Shown in pieces: positions 1 through 13,800 of a DNA stretch of 64,000 bases. The translations under genes and the position numbers were made by a program. The stretch spans positions 4,685,480 to 4,749,479 of the forward strand of contig NC_020168.2 of the NCBI RefSeq assembly GCF_000224145.3, in the 5' to 3' direction. The notes under the pieces were generated by a model. The model worked only from the letters and a program-made list of their open reading frames with translations, ran no database searches and was not told the origin of the DNA. The DNA comes from Ciona intestinalis. Taxonomy: Eukaryota > Chordata > Ascidiacea > Phlebobranchia > Cionidae. The first letter of the stretch is position 1. Each line of letters begins with the position of its first letter.

Positions 1-394
1 AGTCTATATAATGTTCAGCTTATTACTTTTTTACTCTAAATTGGCTCCTGTGCATGCAGATTCACATTAACAACAGGTATGCGCCAAGTAATTAACTGAA
101 GTGGTGAAATAAACAACAAAGCTTCTACGTGTATAAGCCATTACTATAAAGCCAACATTCCAAACATAGGTTTTGTAAAACAACAAAAAAAAATAAAAAA
201 TAATTCATGCATAATTGATATTTTGAAAATGTGAATACATTTCTCTAAAAATCAAGTTATTTAAAAAAAGGTTACACTAGCTTTTGAACATAATTAACAT
301 TATTTTTCCCAGCATGGCAGGCTAACTTTAATTACACCTCATATACAGTATAGTTTCTCACAAATTATGATTTATATTAAATTAATTAACTTAC

Positions 395-3300
395 CATCAG
401 TATCGACCACTTGAGCACCACCAGCGTTCATAAATGAAACATTTCCCAAGTGCAATATTCCAGATAAGACACTCATCATGTCTTGTTTCTGTCCGTCTTT
501 AAACCCAATAACATTCAAAGCTTGCTGTGGGGTAAAACGTGAAATTAAAATGAATTTTACAATTTAATAAAAAAAATCATATTAATGTAAGCTAGAAAAA
601 ACAGAAAACAAAGACATAACTGCAATGTAAAGACGGGCCATGTTAAAATCCATAAGAAAACCTACAGTTGCTATTATTTTAGTGGTCAAATTGTCAAATA
701 TGTACAGTTCATGTGCAACAAATCCAGTTGTAATAACAAAATGCAACTTTAAAGTTTAATTCCCAAAACTTTACAAAAACACAGTTTTATGTTACCTCTA
801 AAGCAGCCCAATCTTCTGCATCATTCAATGTTGGATCAGACACACAACCAGACTGGTTTAAATAATGATATTCCCCCGGTTCCATGAGAAATAAACGATC
901 TAAAAATATGCGAATGTTAAATAAGAATGGTAGTAAATTGTAAATAAGGTAGTGCGGTTCAAACAGAGATTGTCACCACAATCCAATTAGCGGTTTTTAT
1001 TCCTTGCTATAACCACAACATGACATTTAAATAACTGTGCGCGGGTTCTAATGTATCTCAAAATGAAATGATCATTAAATTCGAAAAAATCCTTTTTTAA
1101 TGTTTGCAAAGAATTAAAAATAGGGTACCTCCTAGCGGGTACAAGTTGTATGTAACAGAACACCCGTGTTATAATGACTGCCACTGCCCTACTATAAGAA
1201 TAATAAATTACATTAGTTCGTTTAGCCAAGCAATACACTAATGTGTGTAGTGCATGCTCTCATAAACCTACACAGACTCTTTAATTATCACCCACACAGC
1301 GGCTATTTAACCCAATGCAAAAGGTTGTGGCAAAAATACTGGTTACAATCAGTGGCACAAAATGCCTATTTGTATGAGTGACTCAAATTATAGAAGCAGT
1401 CATCATACTCATGAGTTATAACAACTAGCAAGATTGCTTACCCCGTTGTTCTGGTGTGGCTCCTTGTATTAGCTGGTAGAAAATGTGATAATTTCTTTCG
1501 CCAGGATTTTGTCGAACCACTCTATGCTGTAACATACAAGATATACATGTTGACTGCATGAACATTACAATGTTAATTATGATTTCTCACCTTTTCAAGA
1601 AGATCTGTTTTCAGTTGTTAATGAAGTTTGGTTAAGAAAATTAATTTTTTATTATTATTTTACACCAAATAATAATAAAAAAATTTGGTTAAGAAAATCA
1701 ATTTTTAATTATTATTTTACACCAGCATGCTTTAACTGCAACCTGATATATATATTTAGTAACAAAATAATAATCACTTGTTTAATGTTTTAACTGGCAG
1801 CAGTATCTAGCATACTGCACTGCCAAAAAAAGCCCTAAAGTTTAAAGTTGTATCATATTGTCATAAAAAAGTTTAATGGCAAGGATACAATCAGTAATTC
1901 TTCCTCCTTTGATCTGGCCAGATTCACTAATCAAAAGTTGGACGAATTTCCCAAATCTACTAGAGTTGTTATTATATACAGTCTTGGCATTTCCCAAAGC
2001 TTCCAACACTGGCCCACTTTCAAGAATGGATTTCTCAATGGATTTGCCATTTTCCTCTCTAAGAGAGAGAAAACAATAATAAAATTACCAAGGCTTTTAT
2101 TAACATATTCAGCCTATATACAAATCCATTGTTTACATGCAAAAAATGTCGTTTAATGACTACAACATGTCTAAAGTACTTTGACTTGCACATCTTTACC
2201 AGAAAAACATGAAAATATATACAATACATTTCGTTGGGTTTTAAAGTGGGGTAAATCCCTAAAGGTGATACTCAAAAATGACCATAAAAATATAGGTTTC
2301 GTTATAATGCGTACTCGACTTTGCCGCTACGTTGTCGGCTTATGTTTGAAATAAACTTGAGAATAAACTTGGTTGCCTCGGTTTTTCCCGCTCCGCTTTC
2401 TCCGCTGAAACACAAAGGATATATGTAAGTAGAATTAGATTCACGTACATACGTCACCAACACCTGTTGAACTTTTAAAATGACGGGGCGATATGTCAAG
2501 AGGGCATGCAATGAGTAAGAGTGGATGTAGGTGAACTGAGGGTATTGCAATTTATATCAATATTCTCGGCCTAATGTAGCGACAAAACGTAGACTCTGAC
2601 GTCATTGCAGGACATGAATAGAGCGGATGTGTAAAAAAAAGATGGTGAGTCGGATTCGTGGCCGTTATTTCATGATATATTTGGTTAATTTACCGAAGAA
2701 CTTTTCGCGCTAAAACGGTCCGTGTTTGCAGTCGTGAACATTTACCAGCGGTTCTCGGAACTGGGCACAATCATTTCAAACTTGTCCGGTGCCGAAAACG
2801 ATCCCCGCGAATTAGAAATGATGTGCAGAATACAGGCTTTTGGTAACGTTCCTTTCACACGAGTTTAAGAAGGGACCGCACGACTGGCATTTTTACTGGG
2901 TTAAATTAGTAAACGGCCGTTCTTCGCATGAAAGTGTATTCGCTTCCGCGTTGCAAGATTCTCCAGGCTTGTCTCTGCTATATACAGATGACGCAGATAC
3001 CGGTAATGACGCGATATGCTGTTAAGAGAATCAATAAAAATACAATGACGCGGTCCACGTTCGTGTTGTGCTAATACAAGTCTTTTATAGAGCTAAAGTT
3101 TTGTTAGTAAACCGTTTTCTGGCTGCTGAATTGAACTGCATTTCCGTTGGAAAACAATACCGAACAAACTGTTATCGGCCACGAGACGATTTATTTATAG
3201 ATATTTGAAACCCGCACAATAATGTATGTAATTGGACTGTGTAACTGCTTTGACAGTAATTAAGCCAGACCTGGCGAAATCTCATTATGTATGCCAGCGG

Positions 3301-6300
3301 TACAAGTAAAACCTCGAAACCATATTAGGAATTGTAAGTATCATACATCAGGACATGTGGGGACACATGTTAATTAATAATTATGAAGGAACACATCACT
3401 GACTTCTTTCTTTTTGTTCATCAAAAACCTTCCGGCCCGGTATTTCGTTTGCCAACCACAGCCAGTTTAAATTAAACTTAACGACATGTTACTGCTTGAA
3501 ACACATTTATATGGCGACAATCCGATATATAAAAAGTTCCATGGAAAAAGTTAAGTAAATAGATGTGTTATTCCAGCGCTTAGTTATAGAGCGCAGAGTA
3601 TACAGATTCGAAGTGTATAAAAAAGAACGAATGTGGTTTCCCGCCACACGAAGATGGATACGTTACATTCATTCTATTTACATTAGCACTAACATCAGTT
3701 GGTTGCTTACCTGATCAGAACACATTGGCTTTCCTCGCGCTTCCACAAACATGTGTAACATTCATTGGCGATAGCGAATACGTGCGGCGATTCCTCGCCC
3801 AAGTCTTTATTCGTATAGCGAGCGAGCGTCTTTTCGTCGTACAGATCGTGTAGGCGCTTGTACGGATTGACAGAGATCAGTATAGAGCCAATGTAAGTCT
3901 AAAACAATAGAGTTTTAATGTGGCTTGTTTCTTATGACTTATAACAATGCGAGTTTCTGCATCGCTCGTAAGCTTGTTATAACCCATACAAGTGGCACGG
4001 TGGGTGGATACTGCATTGTACTTACCTTTGCTGCCAGTTTCGCGTTATTATACTATATAGATACATTGTGCAAGCAGCTGTACGTAAAACTATATATGCA
4101 AAAAAGAAGGAAACTTAAAAACTAAAACTATATTCTTACCGTTTTGAACCAGTGGTTGTACTGAATAGGAAATATAGTATAGAGTGGGGGAAATGGGACA
4201 CAATTTTCATTCTATTTTCCTGTCGCATTTTAGTAAACAAAAAACATTTAAAGATAAAACCGTATCCTCATGACTCCCATAGACCGTCGTTAATTGTTTA
4301 AAACACGATATTTGGATATTATGTGTTAAAGGTGTCCCGTCTTTCCCCAGCCTACTATATATTTCTTCCCCAGCCTTTACTATAGGTTTCTGAAAAATAC
4401 TGTTTACTTACGTATATTTCATTTTGTTGGTATCTTGTGTTAAGGTTGCAAAGAATTGAAGCTTGGTTTAGTTCGGTCATTTTCGCCATGTCCTCTACTC
4501 CTTGTAGAAGAACCCCATTCATCGGTTTTACTTGGTTTGGGTCAATCTCATTCATCCACATTCGTTGCTCCTGCATTATAAAATGATCTGTTTGAAGTAC
4601 TGTTATATTGGTATGAGCGGTATAGCATAAACTTCCCTTGTTTTATAGAATACGATGGAAAAATATTGTGGCGAAATAATTCGAAACAATTTGAAATGCA
4701 TCAAAATGAACATGGCCTATATACTAATTATTACTATTGAGTAAGCCGTGATAAAATGAAATATATGTGGATTGAAATGCGAATATGTTTCACTTTTAAG
4801 GTTTGCAAACCAATCTAAAGTGGACACAACTAACTGTCTTAACTTTTGCAAGTTATACTACGCATTAAACATGTCTATATTTGTGTATGTACGTGTGTAT
4901 GGTCATTTAATTGCTTGTTAGTTGAAAGGTTGGGATCCACAAACATCTATTTTTGTCACTACAATCCAAAGGGGCAATGAACAATGCCCTTATTCAAATC
5001 ATTGTTTATCGTTTCATATCCTGAAAAGATGCATGAATACCCGCAGCAGCTCGGTTGTTGTTATTGTGTGTTTTATGTAAGAGAAGCAAAACTGTCTGCA
5101 AACATTCTCTAATTAGTTTACAACATGGCGGATGTGCTGTAAATAGAAAAGCTACCACAAATAAAACGCGCGAATGGGCCTATATAAAAATCCTAAAACA
5201 CCCAATTTAATTGGTTATTTTACCGAGAAAGGCGAATAAGTTTGTAACCAAATTCTGCGTGATGATTGATGGTTAATCGTCAGCAAATGGACAGGCGAGA
5301 GCGCAATTGGATACGTGCCATTTATAATTGGATGACATATAATGATAGATGGTCGTGAGCTAATGCTCTTTGGATGTCTCACGAGCCGCTGTTACAAAGC
5401 TGGCTGTTATTTTATTATTCTGGCGCATTTCTGCTCTATGGCAAACATGATACGTTAAAACAAAAGCGACATTTTTGCCATGAAATCAATTCTAATTACA
5501 GCTTTATGCGCGACAGAAGAGGCGTGTCGAACTAAAAGATTTTTCTTATTTATTAGAAAGTGTAAAACGATAACGCATTTGCCGATCCCTAGTAACCTTG
5601 TTTAGGATTATTTTGTTTCTGGTTTCCGATAATTATAGCCAGAAAGTGTCAGCTTCTCGACACTAATCTAATGTTTCCTTATGCGAGATGCTGACAGACA
5701 TGACACTGCTCGTAAAAAATGTAAGTCTCCGGCAATCAGCGAAAGTGCCATACAAGGCAAGTTACCTTAAATTATGGAGAAATGCCGATTTAAAAAACTT
5801 GTCCAAAACGCCATACTCGGAACGTGTTATTGTTTAGCCCAGCTATGTATGGGTGAATCACACCTCAGTTATTGTTGGTTATATTCTCACCTCTCCATAG
5901 TCTGTCTGGTACACGACCTCGACCCCGTCACATTGGGTAACGGTGGCTGGCGTTAGATCATCGGGGCTTCCTTTCACGAGCCATACTCGACTTCCCTGAA
6001 CATGGATGATAAGTTATGAATGTGCAAATATTTGACAAGCAATCTTGTGTGTCTGTGATCATATTCAAAGTCTACTGTGTGTTCGTACTTAGTAAAACGT
6101 CCACGTTAAGCATGTTCACTTTCAAGCACATTTTCAGCACAAATATATATACGCCAACACACATCTGGCACAATAAATTATGTTCGTGCTGCAATTGCGT
6201 CATGCGTATTTCACAATTACGCTGAAAAGTTAGTCAAGAAACTATCCAAATAAGCGCCGGTTGTTAGGAGAAAAGACTTATTGGCTTAAGAGGAACATAG

Positions 6301-6476
6301 CGCTCAGTTATGATTTCCGAAATGGAAATCCTCGTTCAACGCTTTTCCTTTTGAGTCTGGATTTACTCAGGCATAAAGGTGTGAAAACCTATTCAATGAG
6401 ATGCAAACGATTTGCTGCCATTGACACAAACAAAACACAGGATACTTACAACTGTCGTTACGTCGGATTCTGCCAT
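395..6476 (-). CDS. MYO10: Myosin-X-like unconventional myosin, N-terminal part of motor (partial)
   Basis: Actin-based motor; myosin X carries cargo to filopodial tips. Exons read on the minus strand: 6450-6476 (MAESDVTTV, start), 5891-5995 ([11 protein letters not shown]3-like N-domain), 4412-4570, 3711-3898 ([13 protein letters not shown]), about 2325-2404 (P-loop [12 protein letters not shown]), about 1889-2062 ([10 protein letters not shown], switch I), 1591-1604 (14-nt microexon, YLLEK), 1442-1526 ([12 protein letters not shown]), 796-899 (YHYLNQSGC) and 395-524 (ILHLGN, then GGAQV). The order and spacing match a class X motor; GGAQV after ILHLGN favours MYO10 over MYO7. Exon 1 was chosen because ATG, nine codons and a perfect GTAAGT donor in phase 0 join exon 2 in frame. 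The donor of the P-loop exon and the acceptor of the next are ambiguous. The rest of the motor and the tail lie left of the window. Myosin is certain; class X is likely. Confidence 0.85.
1120..1205. repeat. Fragment of the SINE tail-end half
   Basis: The minus strand carries the motif TATAACACGGGTGTTCTGTT plus flanking sequence that also occurs at the left end (plus-strand view) of the larger SINE copies such as 26381-26698. Only this half is present here. Confidence 0.55.
1591..1604 (-). other. 14-nt microexon of the myosin gene
   Basis: On the minus strand an AG acceptor (CTGAAAACAG) is followed by 14 nt and a GTGAGA donor. The exon before it ends GAT T and the one after starts CAT AGA. 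Only with these 14 nt inserted does the frame give the conserved D-YLLEK-HRVVRQ stretch of the motor. Direct joining of the flanking exons gives a stop codon. Confidence 0.85.
1629..1724. repeat. Short tandem duplication in a myosin intron
   Basis: Two imperfect copies of about 48 nt, each beginning TTTGGTTAAGAAAAT and ending ATTATTTTACACCA, lie next to each other in the intron just before the microexon (in transcript order). No function is seen. Confidence 0.7.
4173..4361 (+). mobile_element. MITE-like element, copy A
   Basis: About 189 bp bounded by terminal inverted repeats: left TATAGAGTGGGGGAAATGGG, right GTCTTTCCCCAGCCTACTAT. The interior contains AGTAAACAAA, CATGACTCCCATAGACCG and TTTAAAACACGAT, shared with the other copies in the window. 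No coding capacity, so it is non-autonomous. An extra stray end, CCCCAGCCTTTACTATAGG, follows at about 4367-4386. It lies in a myosin intron. Confidence 0.8.
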
Positions 6477-8054
6477 AATACTCCCACGTGTTTCGATACA
6501 CAATAGTGACGTAACAGTTCAATTAAATAAACAAACAATGCAGTGACTTTTCATTGCTGATATTTATATAAGATCTGGGTATACGAAACTGTTTACATTA
6601 GCGTTAATATCTACACACACACATACATAATATTGTATAGAATGACTCCCGAGTATTCACTTGTCCATCGAGACTATTCTAACAGTTGATCTTGCAACAG
6701 CTGACACGGCACCAAAGTAACTCCCTGAACTGTTGTAAAGAATGAGCTTTTTCCATTTTGTTTCGTTCTTATCTTATGCCTAACTACCATGGGATATCAA
6801 TTTCCCTGCCTTATCACGGTACCTGTACTGGGCAAACTTTCAGTCTCTGAGACTGGCCACACTACTCATCGCCTTGTTACATCAGTTAAAAACATGCAAA
6901 TTATAGATGCCGACTTCCGTTTACATTAACGGCTATACAGGTGCTAGTCTGCCTCATATCAGTACAGCGTAAACAGTACGGCCGGCAGTTTTAATAAACT
7001 GTGTAGGGGGACCGAAAGGAAACCACACGACAATCGTTTCACAGCGCGCTGACACACCAGGCCTTCTTACGTCACAATATCAGTCATGGTTATCGAATCT
7101 GGCTCAAGATTGTTGAACAAGTTTGTATAATCGGCTGAGTCACGTTAGAACGGGGCGGTCTAAAAGAGAGAGCGCCCCTTGAGATTAGTCGGGAGAGAAC
7201 TAATGGCAGCGTGTTTTTGTTTACATTAAAAGACGGAAACTCTATAAAGCAATAAAGCTGGTAACGTGATTAAACTAGTTTGTTCAAAATAATACACATT
7301 CTCCTATTGACTTCGTTTGCTATAAAATTTGCCGACTTCTTGTATAGTAAATCCACTTTTACAACTTCCGCCAATCCTTTCTCCCATTAGCCAACTGCTG
7401 TGTTATAACTCATATTGCACAGCGTACAGCGTTTATTGAGCTAGCAACGTACAGGATATCGTTTGCTGGTCAGATGAAGACACACGGTGCTTTCGCTGTT
7501 CGGATTGAAGCACGTATGTCGGTACCACGTCAAACGTAAATACACAATAGGCTATTGCAAGCAGGTTGGCCTTTCGTGAGCTATTTTCTTTTAAAGCGAG
7601 AACAGATATTCTACCCTGACCAAAAAACTTAATTCTATCTGCATTACCTTATTCTGAACCTATTATTTTTCCAAGTTTTAATTTTTTTGCGATTTTGTCA
7701 GCGCCTGCAAAGTAACATAATTTGACTTCTTTCGTTCAGCTTTCATTCACTTTAACATATATTACACGCCGTTTGTCCCTGCACTGTGCGAATCATGCCT
7801 AATGGCTTAAGCGTGACTAAAAAATGGAGCAGCAATTATACAAAACGCCGGCGACGTAGTAATTCTTTCATGCCCCTACGTCCCAGTGGCAGAAACATTG
7901 TGCACTCCTCTCTTGCGACTCCGCAAATGTGGTTTCTTAAACCAACTGCGTCATTCTGTGACGACAAATCGTTTCCGCAGTCATCATAGGCAGCATAGGC
8001 ATGCCAGAAGTACACTGAATTATAGTACAAGTATACACAACCTAGCTATTTCTA

Positions 8055-8234
8055 CGTATAGTAAGGTGGGGGAGATGGGACGCCTTTTTCATTATATTTT
8101 CTCGTCCTAGTAAACAATGAACATTCAAAGTATTATAAAACTACCCCCATGACTCCCATAGACCTTTGTTAATTAGGATATTTGGATATTATGCGGTAGA
8201 GATGCCCTGCCTTCCCCAACACCCTACTATATAT
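8055..8234 (+). mobile_element. MITE-like element, copy B
   Basis: Starts TATAGTAAGGTGGGGGAGATG and ends CTTCCCCAACACCCTACTAT, with the shared interior (AGTAAACAATGAACATTCAA, CATGACTCCCATAGACC). Same orientation as copy A. No coding capacity. Confidence 0.8.
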
Positions 8235-9485
8235 TGTGTAAAACGCTTTAAATCAAAGTCGTTTTTGTATAAAACCACGCTTGCAGAAAATACGGTTATT
8301 TTATTTTGGGAAATTATACAGTCTAAAAACTAACTCTGACTGTTTACTATTGTGGTCATTGTTGGTACTTTTACGCTGTTTATAGGGCATGTATAACGCT
8401 AAGGTACGCGATGCAACAGTATTATTATAAACAATATCTTACGCGTAATAACAATGTTTGTTTTTTCTGCAACCACTCATCTGGTTAAGACAATAAGAAA
8501 AATATGACGCAAGGTGGCGGTAGACATACGCCGGCAAAATTAGTTTATTATCGAGTTGATTTCAAAAGTGGCTTTTCTGTCGTTAAAAAGACTAATACTT
8601 TTTTTCGGGAAGTATGTTAGAGAAACGGGCACAGTTTATTATAAAGTTTGCATAATATTGTTTGTGAACCACGTCTTTTCATTATACCCAAAACAGCCTG
8701 TCAGGTGCCTTTGCTCAGTTGTTACATAACCGAAAAGAGTAACCGAAAGATTCTCTGTGTGTCTTTGGGCAAGTCACTAAATGGACTTTGCTCAAACTCA
8801 GTTGTAATTTACAGGTTACCCAAATTGTCAAATATACAAAAATAAGCATTTTGTTACGAATAAAGACGCCTGTAAATTGAGTTCGCTAATAAAACTTGTC
8901 ATTCTTATTTATTTACTTTATTACACAGCCATGGAAATATTTTGTATCCTCATTGCTTTAAAACATACAAAACTGTAAAAAAATTCCACGTAAAAATGTT
9001 CCACGTAAAAAAACGCCCTTTTGTGGGACCAAAAATAGTAACAACAGAAACAGATCGATGGACGCTGCGTTCTTTGCGCTCTTTCATTTTAAATAAAAAA
9101 ACAAAGACATTTTTGCAGCTGCACTGCCATGTTAGGTTACGAAATTCGCTAACAAAGCTTTTGTGAGCGTCGCAACGTATCCTTGACGCATTACGTTACG
9201 TCGGCATTACGTAGACAAGGTTTACCATTGTACGACTCATTCGCTCATTACGTGTTGCTCTCTTGTTCAAATTACATACCGTCACAATGGTAAACATGAC
9301 AAAGTCCACACCACAGTTTGTATGCGAGCAAATACGTTAACTCTAGACCGCCGTGATCACTGTGTTATGTATAAAATAGGTAAGACCCGACGTACTAAAA
9401 AACTAGAGCGACAACAGCCATTGCACATGTTAAATATTTACAAAATGCATGCAACTTGCTGCCACAATCAATGATTACAGATGTC

Positions 9486-9513
9486 CACGGCCTACTAGAG
9501 ATAGTAGGCCGTG
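9486..9513. repeat. Perfect 12-bp inverted repeat with 4-nt loop
   Basis: CACGGCCTACTA, a GAGA loop, then TAGTAGGCCGTG: a perfect GC-containing stem in AT-rich intergenic DNA. It is too short for a normal microRNA precursor and does not match the MITE ends apart from TAGTAGG. Confidence 0.85.
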
Positions 9514-9621
9514 AGATGTCGTATTCCTAATGTCCTTCTCTCCCACACAGAGGCGCAGAAGTCAAATTTAGGTGATAGATTTTCCTTATCGTAAAGGATG
9601 TTCATTTCTCCAGAACAAAAC

Positions 9622-9811
9622 ATAGTAGAGTGGGGGAAGATGGGACACCTTGTTTTTTCCAATTTTACTTCTAATTTGATAGTAAACAAAACACATAAGA
9701 ATTATAAAACCATATCATCACGACCCCTATAGACCGTTGTTAGTTGTTTAAAACACGATGAGAATATTATGTGCTAAAGTAGTCCAATCTTCCCCCACCC
9801 TAGCTGCTATA
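9622..9811 (+). mobile_element. MITE-like element, copy C
   Basis: Starts ATAGTAGAGTGGGGGAAGAT and ends ATCTTCCCCCACCCTAGCTG. The interior matches the other copies (AGTAAACAAAACACATAAGA, TGTTTAAAACACGATG). The right end carries a small disruption before CTATA. Confidence 0.8.
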
Positions 9812-10808
9812 TGTACATAAAAGGAGAACTTTTATAACCAGTCCACAAATTTAAAAGGCGCGAACAGGCCGCTTCGTTCAGTTGTCTTTTATTCGATATG
9901 CCACTGCCCGACATGTACAGCATTGAAGAACGCTATAATAATTCTTTCAAACCAATGGTATATTAATTAAACGCTATACAGTCATACAAATATGGGTAAT
10001 TTATATATAATTGTTCAACTTATTGCTGCAAAAATACAGCGACAGAAAAGTGAACAAGCTTTGCAGTAACCGGTGTAGGCCTACAAACTGTGGACTTTAG
10101 GGGCGGCTCTTAAAACATCAAAAAGTGTACAGAGAAACAACAGTTCTACATTTTGACGAAAAAGATTTGCATTTATTCTAAACATGCACGGTTATAGAGG
10201 TGGAGCGATTTATTTGTGTACATCTTCTTATTTGGCGTGCTCCGTATCGATCAAGATAATTATTAGGTTCCAACTGCCACACTTTGGAGCATACAGCAAA
10301 GCAATATACATCGTAGCGGAGACGAAGCTCCCAGCGATATACGTTTGCAATCCAGACGACAATTTAAACAGCTCGTATATACAGGACGCGAAAAAACTGC
10401 CGAAAACAAACTTTAATCTATTTTGCCAGGTTTTTTTTTATCACAAACGGGCAGTCCTATTGCAGCAAGGCCCGGCTTTTAAGAATTTTTTTCCGGGTTT
10501 GCACTGCTTAATATATTGTGGGTACAACTTCAATCCAGTGTTCGAAAAAAACAACCAACACCAACTAAACCTATTAAACCAGTCGCCGCATCACATATAA
10601 TGTAACGTAAAAAGTACGTCCGTAAAACCATGGAGCAATATACATATAATTATTATTCTGTCTATGATAAAATAAGTTTGCAAGTATTTGGAAAATGCCT
10701 GCTTTGATAGTGAGTAAACAGCCACAACCTATAACAATATCGAAACTGTACCAGCTTGGTAGAAGCAGGTACACACCATATCTGTTTACAAAACGACCGC
10801 AATTGGAG

Positions 10809-13800
10809 TTATAGTAGAATATACCCAAGCAGAAGACCTAGCACAAAAGCGAGGATAATAAAAAGTTGAAACTGCTGCTTTTGTTGCTTGAGAGCATCAC
10901 CGTTAGAACTGACACCGGGAGACATTTTTGCCTACAGTAAACAAGAATAATTAAATAACAGTTAAGTTAAATTACTTTATTGAATTTTAGATTGACTCTT
11001 TATTGTTATGGTTTTGGACCTGTGGTTATGTTGCAGAACACGCTATGGAACATAAGATTTAGGTCAGAGTTGTCCATTACTTTAATATCTTATTTTAGAC
11101 ATCATCTAACTAACCGATTATAAACAACGCTAAAACTAGCAAGCATGAATAAGATAAAAAATTCAACCAGCATTGACTAAGCAGATTAATCAGAACAGAG
11201 TATAGAACAAAAAATTAAAGTCTTCTGTACAGTCTGTACAGCTGATTAGACAACAAAAACTTAACCAGTTTCAGTACAGAAACCTGTTAAATATAAAATA
11301 ATACCTTGATTTCATCATACGCCTGCTTGAGTTTGGCATTTTGTGACTGAAGTCGTTTACATTCCTCCATAATTGAATGAAGTTCAGCTTTTGATTCATT
11401 GTTTGTTTCAGACTTTACCATTGTGGGTTGAAACGCCTCAGCTTTAACTGGTGGTTCAACCTTCAAGGGTGTAGTGACTGCTTCCTCTGCTACCTGAAAC
11501 ACAATATAACCGGAATTGAAACACAATGTAAAGGCCACAGTATCAAAGGTTATGATAATGCATTAAAAAGCAAAGGAGTTATGTAATAATGGAAAATGAG
11601 TAATGGGCCAACTGTTGCCTTAATCTTAGGTAACATGATGTGCACCTTTATATATATTATAAAATAGACAAAGGTTTGAAATAATTGTAGTTAACATTAC
11701 TAAAGCAAACTACACTGTACAAAAAGTCAAATATGCTTATGTATCTATGAGACACATTTGACCAAATAAGTTAACTATGCTGTCTATGCACAGGCTGTGA
11801 GATTAGTACTGTGTACTGGTTTTTTTTGTTACCATGCGCGAAATAAAAATGAAGCAAAATTACTAAAGAGCTGTATTGTTAGTAACTATGACATTATTGA
11901 ATAAAAAAACAGCAAGTGTTTGACCTTTATGAACAGTTTTTCTTGGAAAAAAATAAACAACAATCTGCGTCATTAAGTAGTTTCACTCGCATTATTATCA
12001 AGTATCAACTGTGTCTACATGATAGCTTTAGTGTGCTGGTAAGTACATCACATTGATAAAATTAAACTCCTGCGATCTAAGAAATACTAACACCTTTAGA
12101 GTTCAGTTCATACCCTGTTGAAATGTCTGGGAAATCCTACTGATTCTTGGAACATATGACTATAAACACATGTTTGGATCACATAACAGCTAAGCTTAAA
12201 TCTATTTTTCTATCTGTAATGGTATATTTCTCCACTAGGACTAAGACAGAGATGTATTATACCATGTTTGCTTAAGGTGTTTCGGGTGTTTATAAATGGA
12301 TGTATGACTATGAATGACTGTTTAGGTGTATGGAAATTGTGACAAAAATTTAAAAAAAAGCAAAGGTTTATAAAGGGCAAGCTTAAACATATTTAGACCA
12401 GATACAAGACTTAAAATAGGTTGTATTCTGGGTGTTTGTATGTTATTACAATTAAGTTTCACCTTTTCTGGTTCTTCAAACACGCAGCGGAGTTTTGAAT
12501 CCATGAGATCTGCAGGAGAAGCTGAACCCCACTAAAAATAAACAAATCAAGTTTAACTCACAAAAGAAATATTTATTTAAACTAAAAGTTATAATTATAA
12601 TTACATGTAGGATTGTTTGTAGCCTTTGGTTTATTTTTGCATTCGTTAGGTAAGAAGTGTTTCTTTAAAATCTTCTCTGTCAGAATATTAAACCATGTTT
12701 TTTATGTTTATTACCTATTGTGTGCATTTTTTATAAATATTATGTGATTGAGCGAATTCTAAACAAACTATCCAATGCAAGTGTATATTAAATAGGGCTA
12801 ATAGGCTAAAAATAGGGCTATATTACACATATCTTGATATACAAATTCAAGAATGCCTTAATAGTTTTATACTGCACATTTGTCAGCCATTGGCTAAAAC
12901 TAACCATAGGCGTAACACTTTGAATTTTTGACAAAATCCATTGTGACACAAGACACTGCTAAAATGCAGTTACAGTCATGGACGTCAAACATAGGGAATC
13001 TCATTGATTATTGTGGAGAAATCAGTACAGTTAGTTTTGCTTGAATTTAGTGCATTTAAACACAGTATTGGTAACCACCAGCAAACTTTATAACAATTAT
13101 ATAGTTTAATCCCAACTTTTATTTAATTACTTGCATTTAAAAGTATTGATTTTGCTTAAGCCAGTAATGCCATTAGCAATGGTTAGAGTAATAGTGCAGA
13201 AATTAATTTATCTGCCTTTTGTGTATGTTGTAGGTGGCCTTGTCAGTATTGATTTGCTGATTATAATCACTATGGGCTTGTGGTTTAAGACTGAATAGGT
13301 ATAGCGAACAGTCAAAGCTTAAACGAATGCATTTGATAAGAAGGTATATGCAGTGTGTTAAATATTAAGATGGATTACAGTTTAATTATTATAATGCACT
13401 GGCTTATTTCAAATCTATAGTTGCTTATACAGTTGTTGGCTGTAGCCAGGCTTTGTTTTTGTTTTAATCAAAACTGTCATCACATGCAGGCAACAGTTGG
13501 TACATGTACACTCCATTGAAATATGTTATCACTTATCACTACTGTTGTATACAAAGGTTATATGAGTGTGTGAGTGAACTAATAATTATCATTATCAACA
13601 CTCCATTTGATTTGCGCAAACTGCGTTCCTTACATTTTACACTTCATAAACTTTCAATGACAAGCCTACACAACAGCATAGCAATCTAAGCATTTGATTT
13701 ACCTCCTATAGTCATAATAACTCAACATTAATTCAGAAATTAATATAAGTATGATACACAAGTTAACACAACACTGATGTATGTAAGGGTTAAAAGTTAA

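Larger units (their letters stand above)
6477..10808. other. Intergenic region between myosin and VAP
   Basis: Upstream of the myosin start (6476, minus) and downstream of the VAP stop (10809, minus). It holds two MITE copies (8055-8234, 9622-9811), a perfect hairpin (9486-9513) and presumably the myosin promoter and the VAP 3' UTR. Open frames here have no recognisable domains. No other gene was recognised. Confidence 0.6.

Noticed and set aside
2302..2550. The whole 82-codon frame around the myosin P-loop as coding
   Set aside because: Only the part from 2404 leftwards is exon. The upstream residues are intron read through the CAG acceptor, and the last few before the stop are probably past the donor.
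7059..7090. Minus-strand ATG with MTDIVT and a GTAAGA donor as first myosin exon
   Set aside because: Its donor is in phase 2 and does not join the phase-0 exon at 5995. The ATG at 6476 with GTAAGT fits in phase.
10184..10600. Plus-strand open frame of 138 codons
   Set aside because: It lies just past the VAP stop, antisense to the likely VAP 3' UTR. It shows no domain, no membrane or signal pattern and ordinary non-coding composition; most likely chance.
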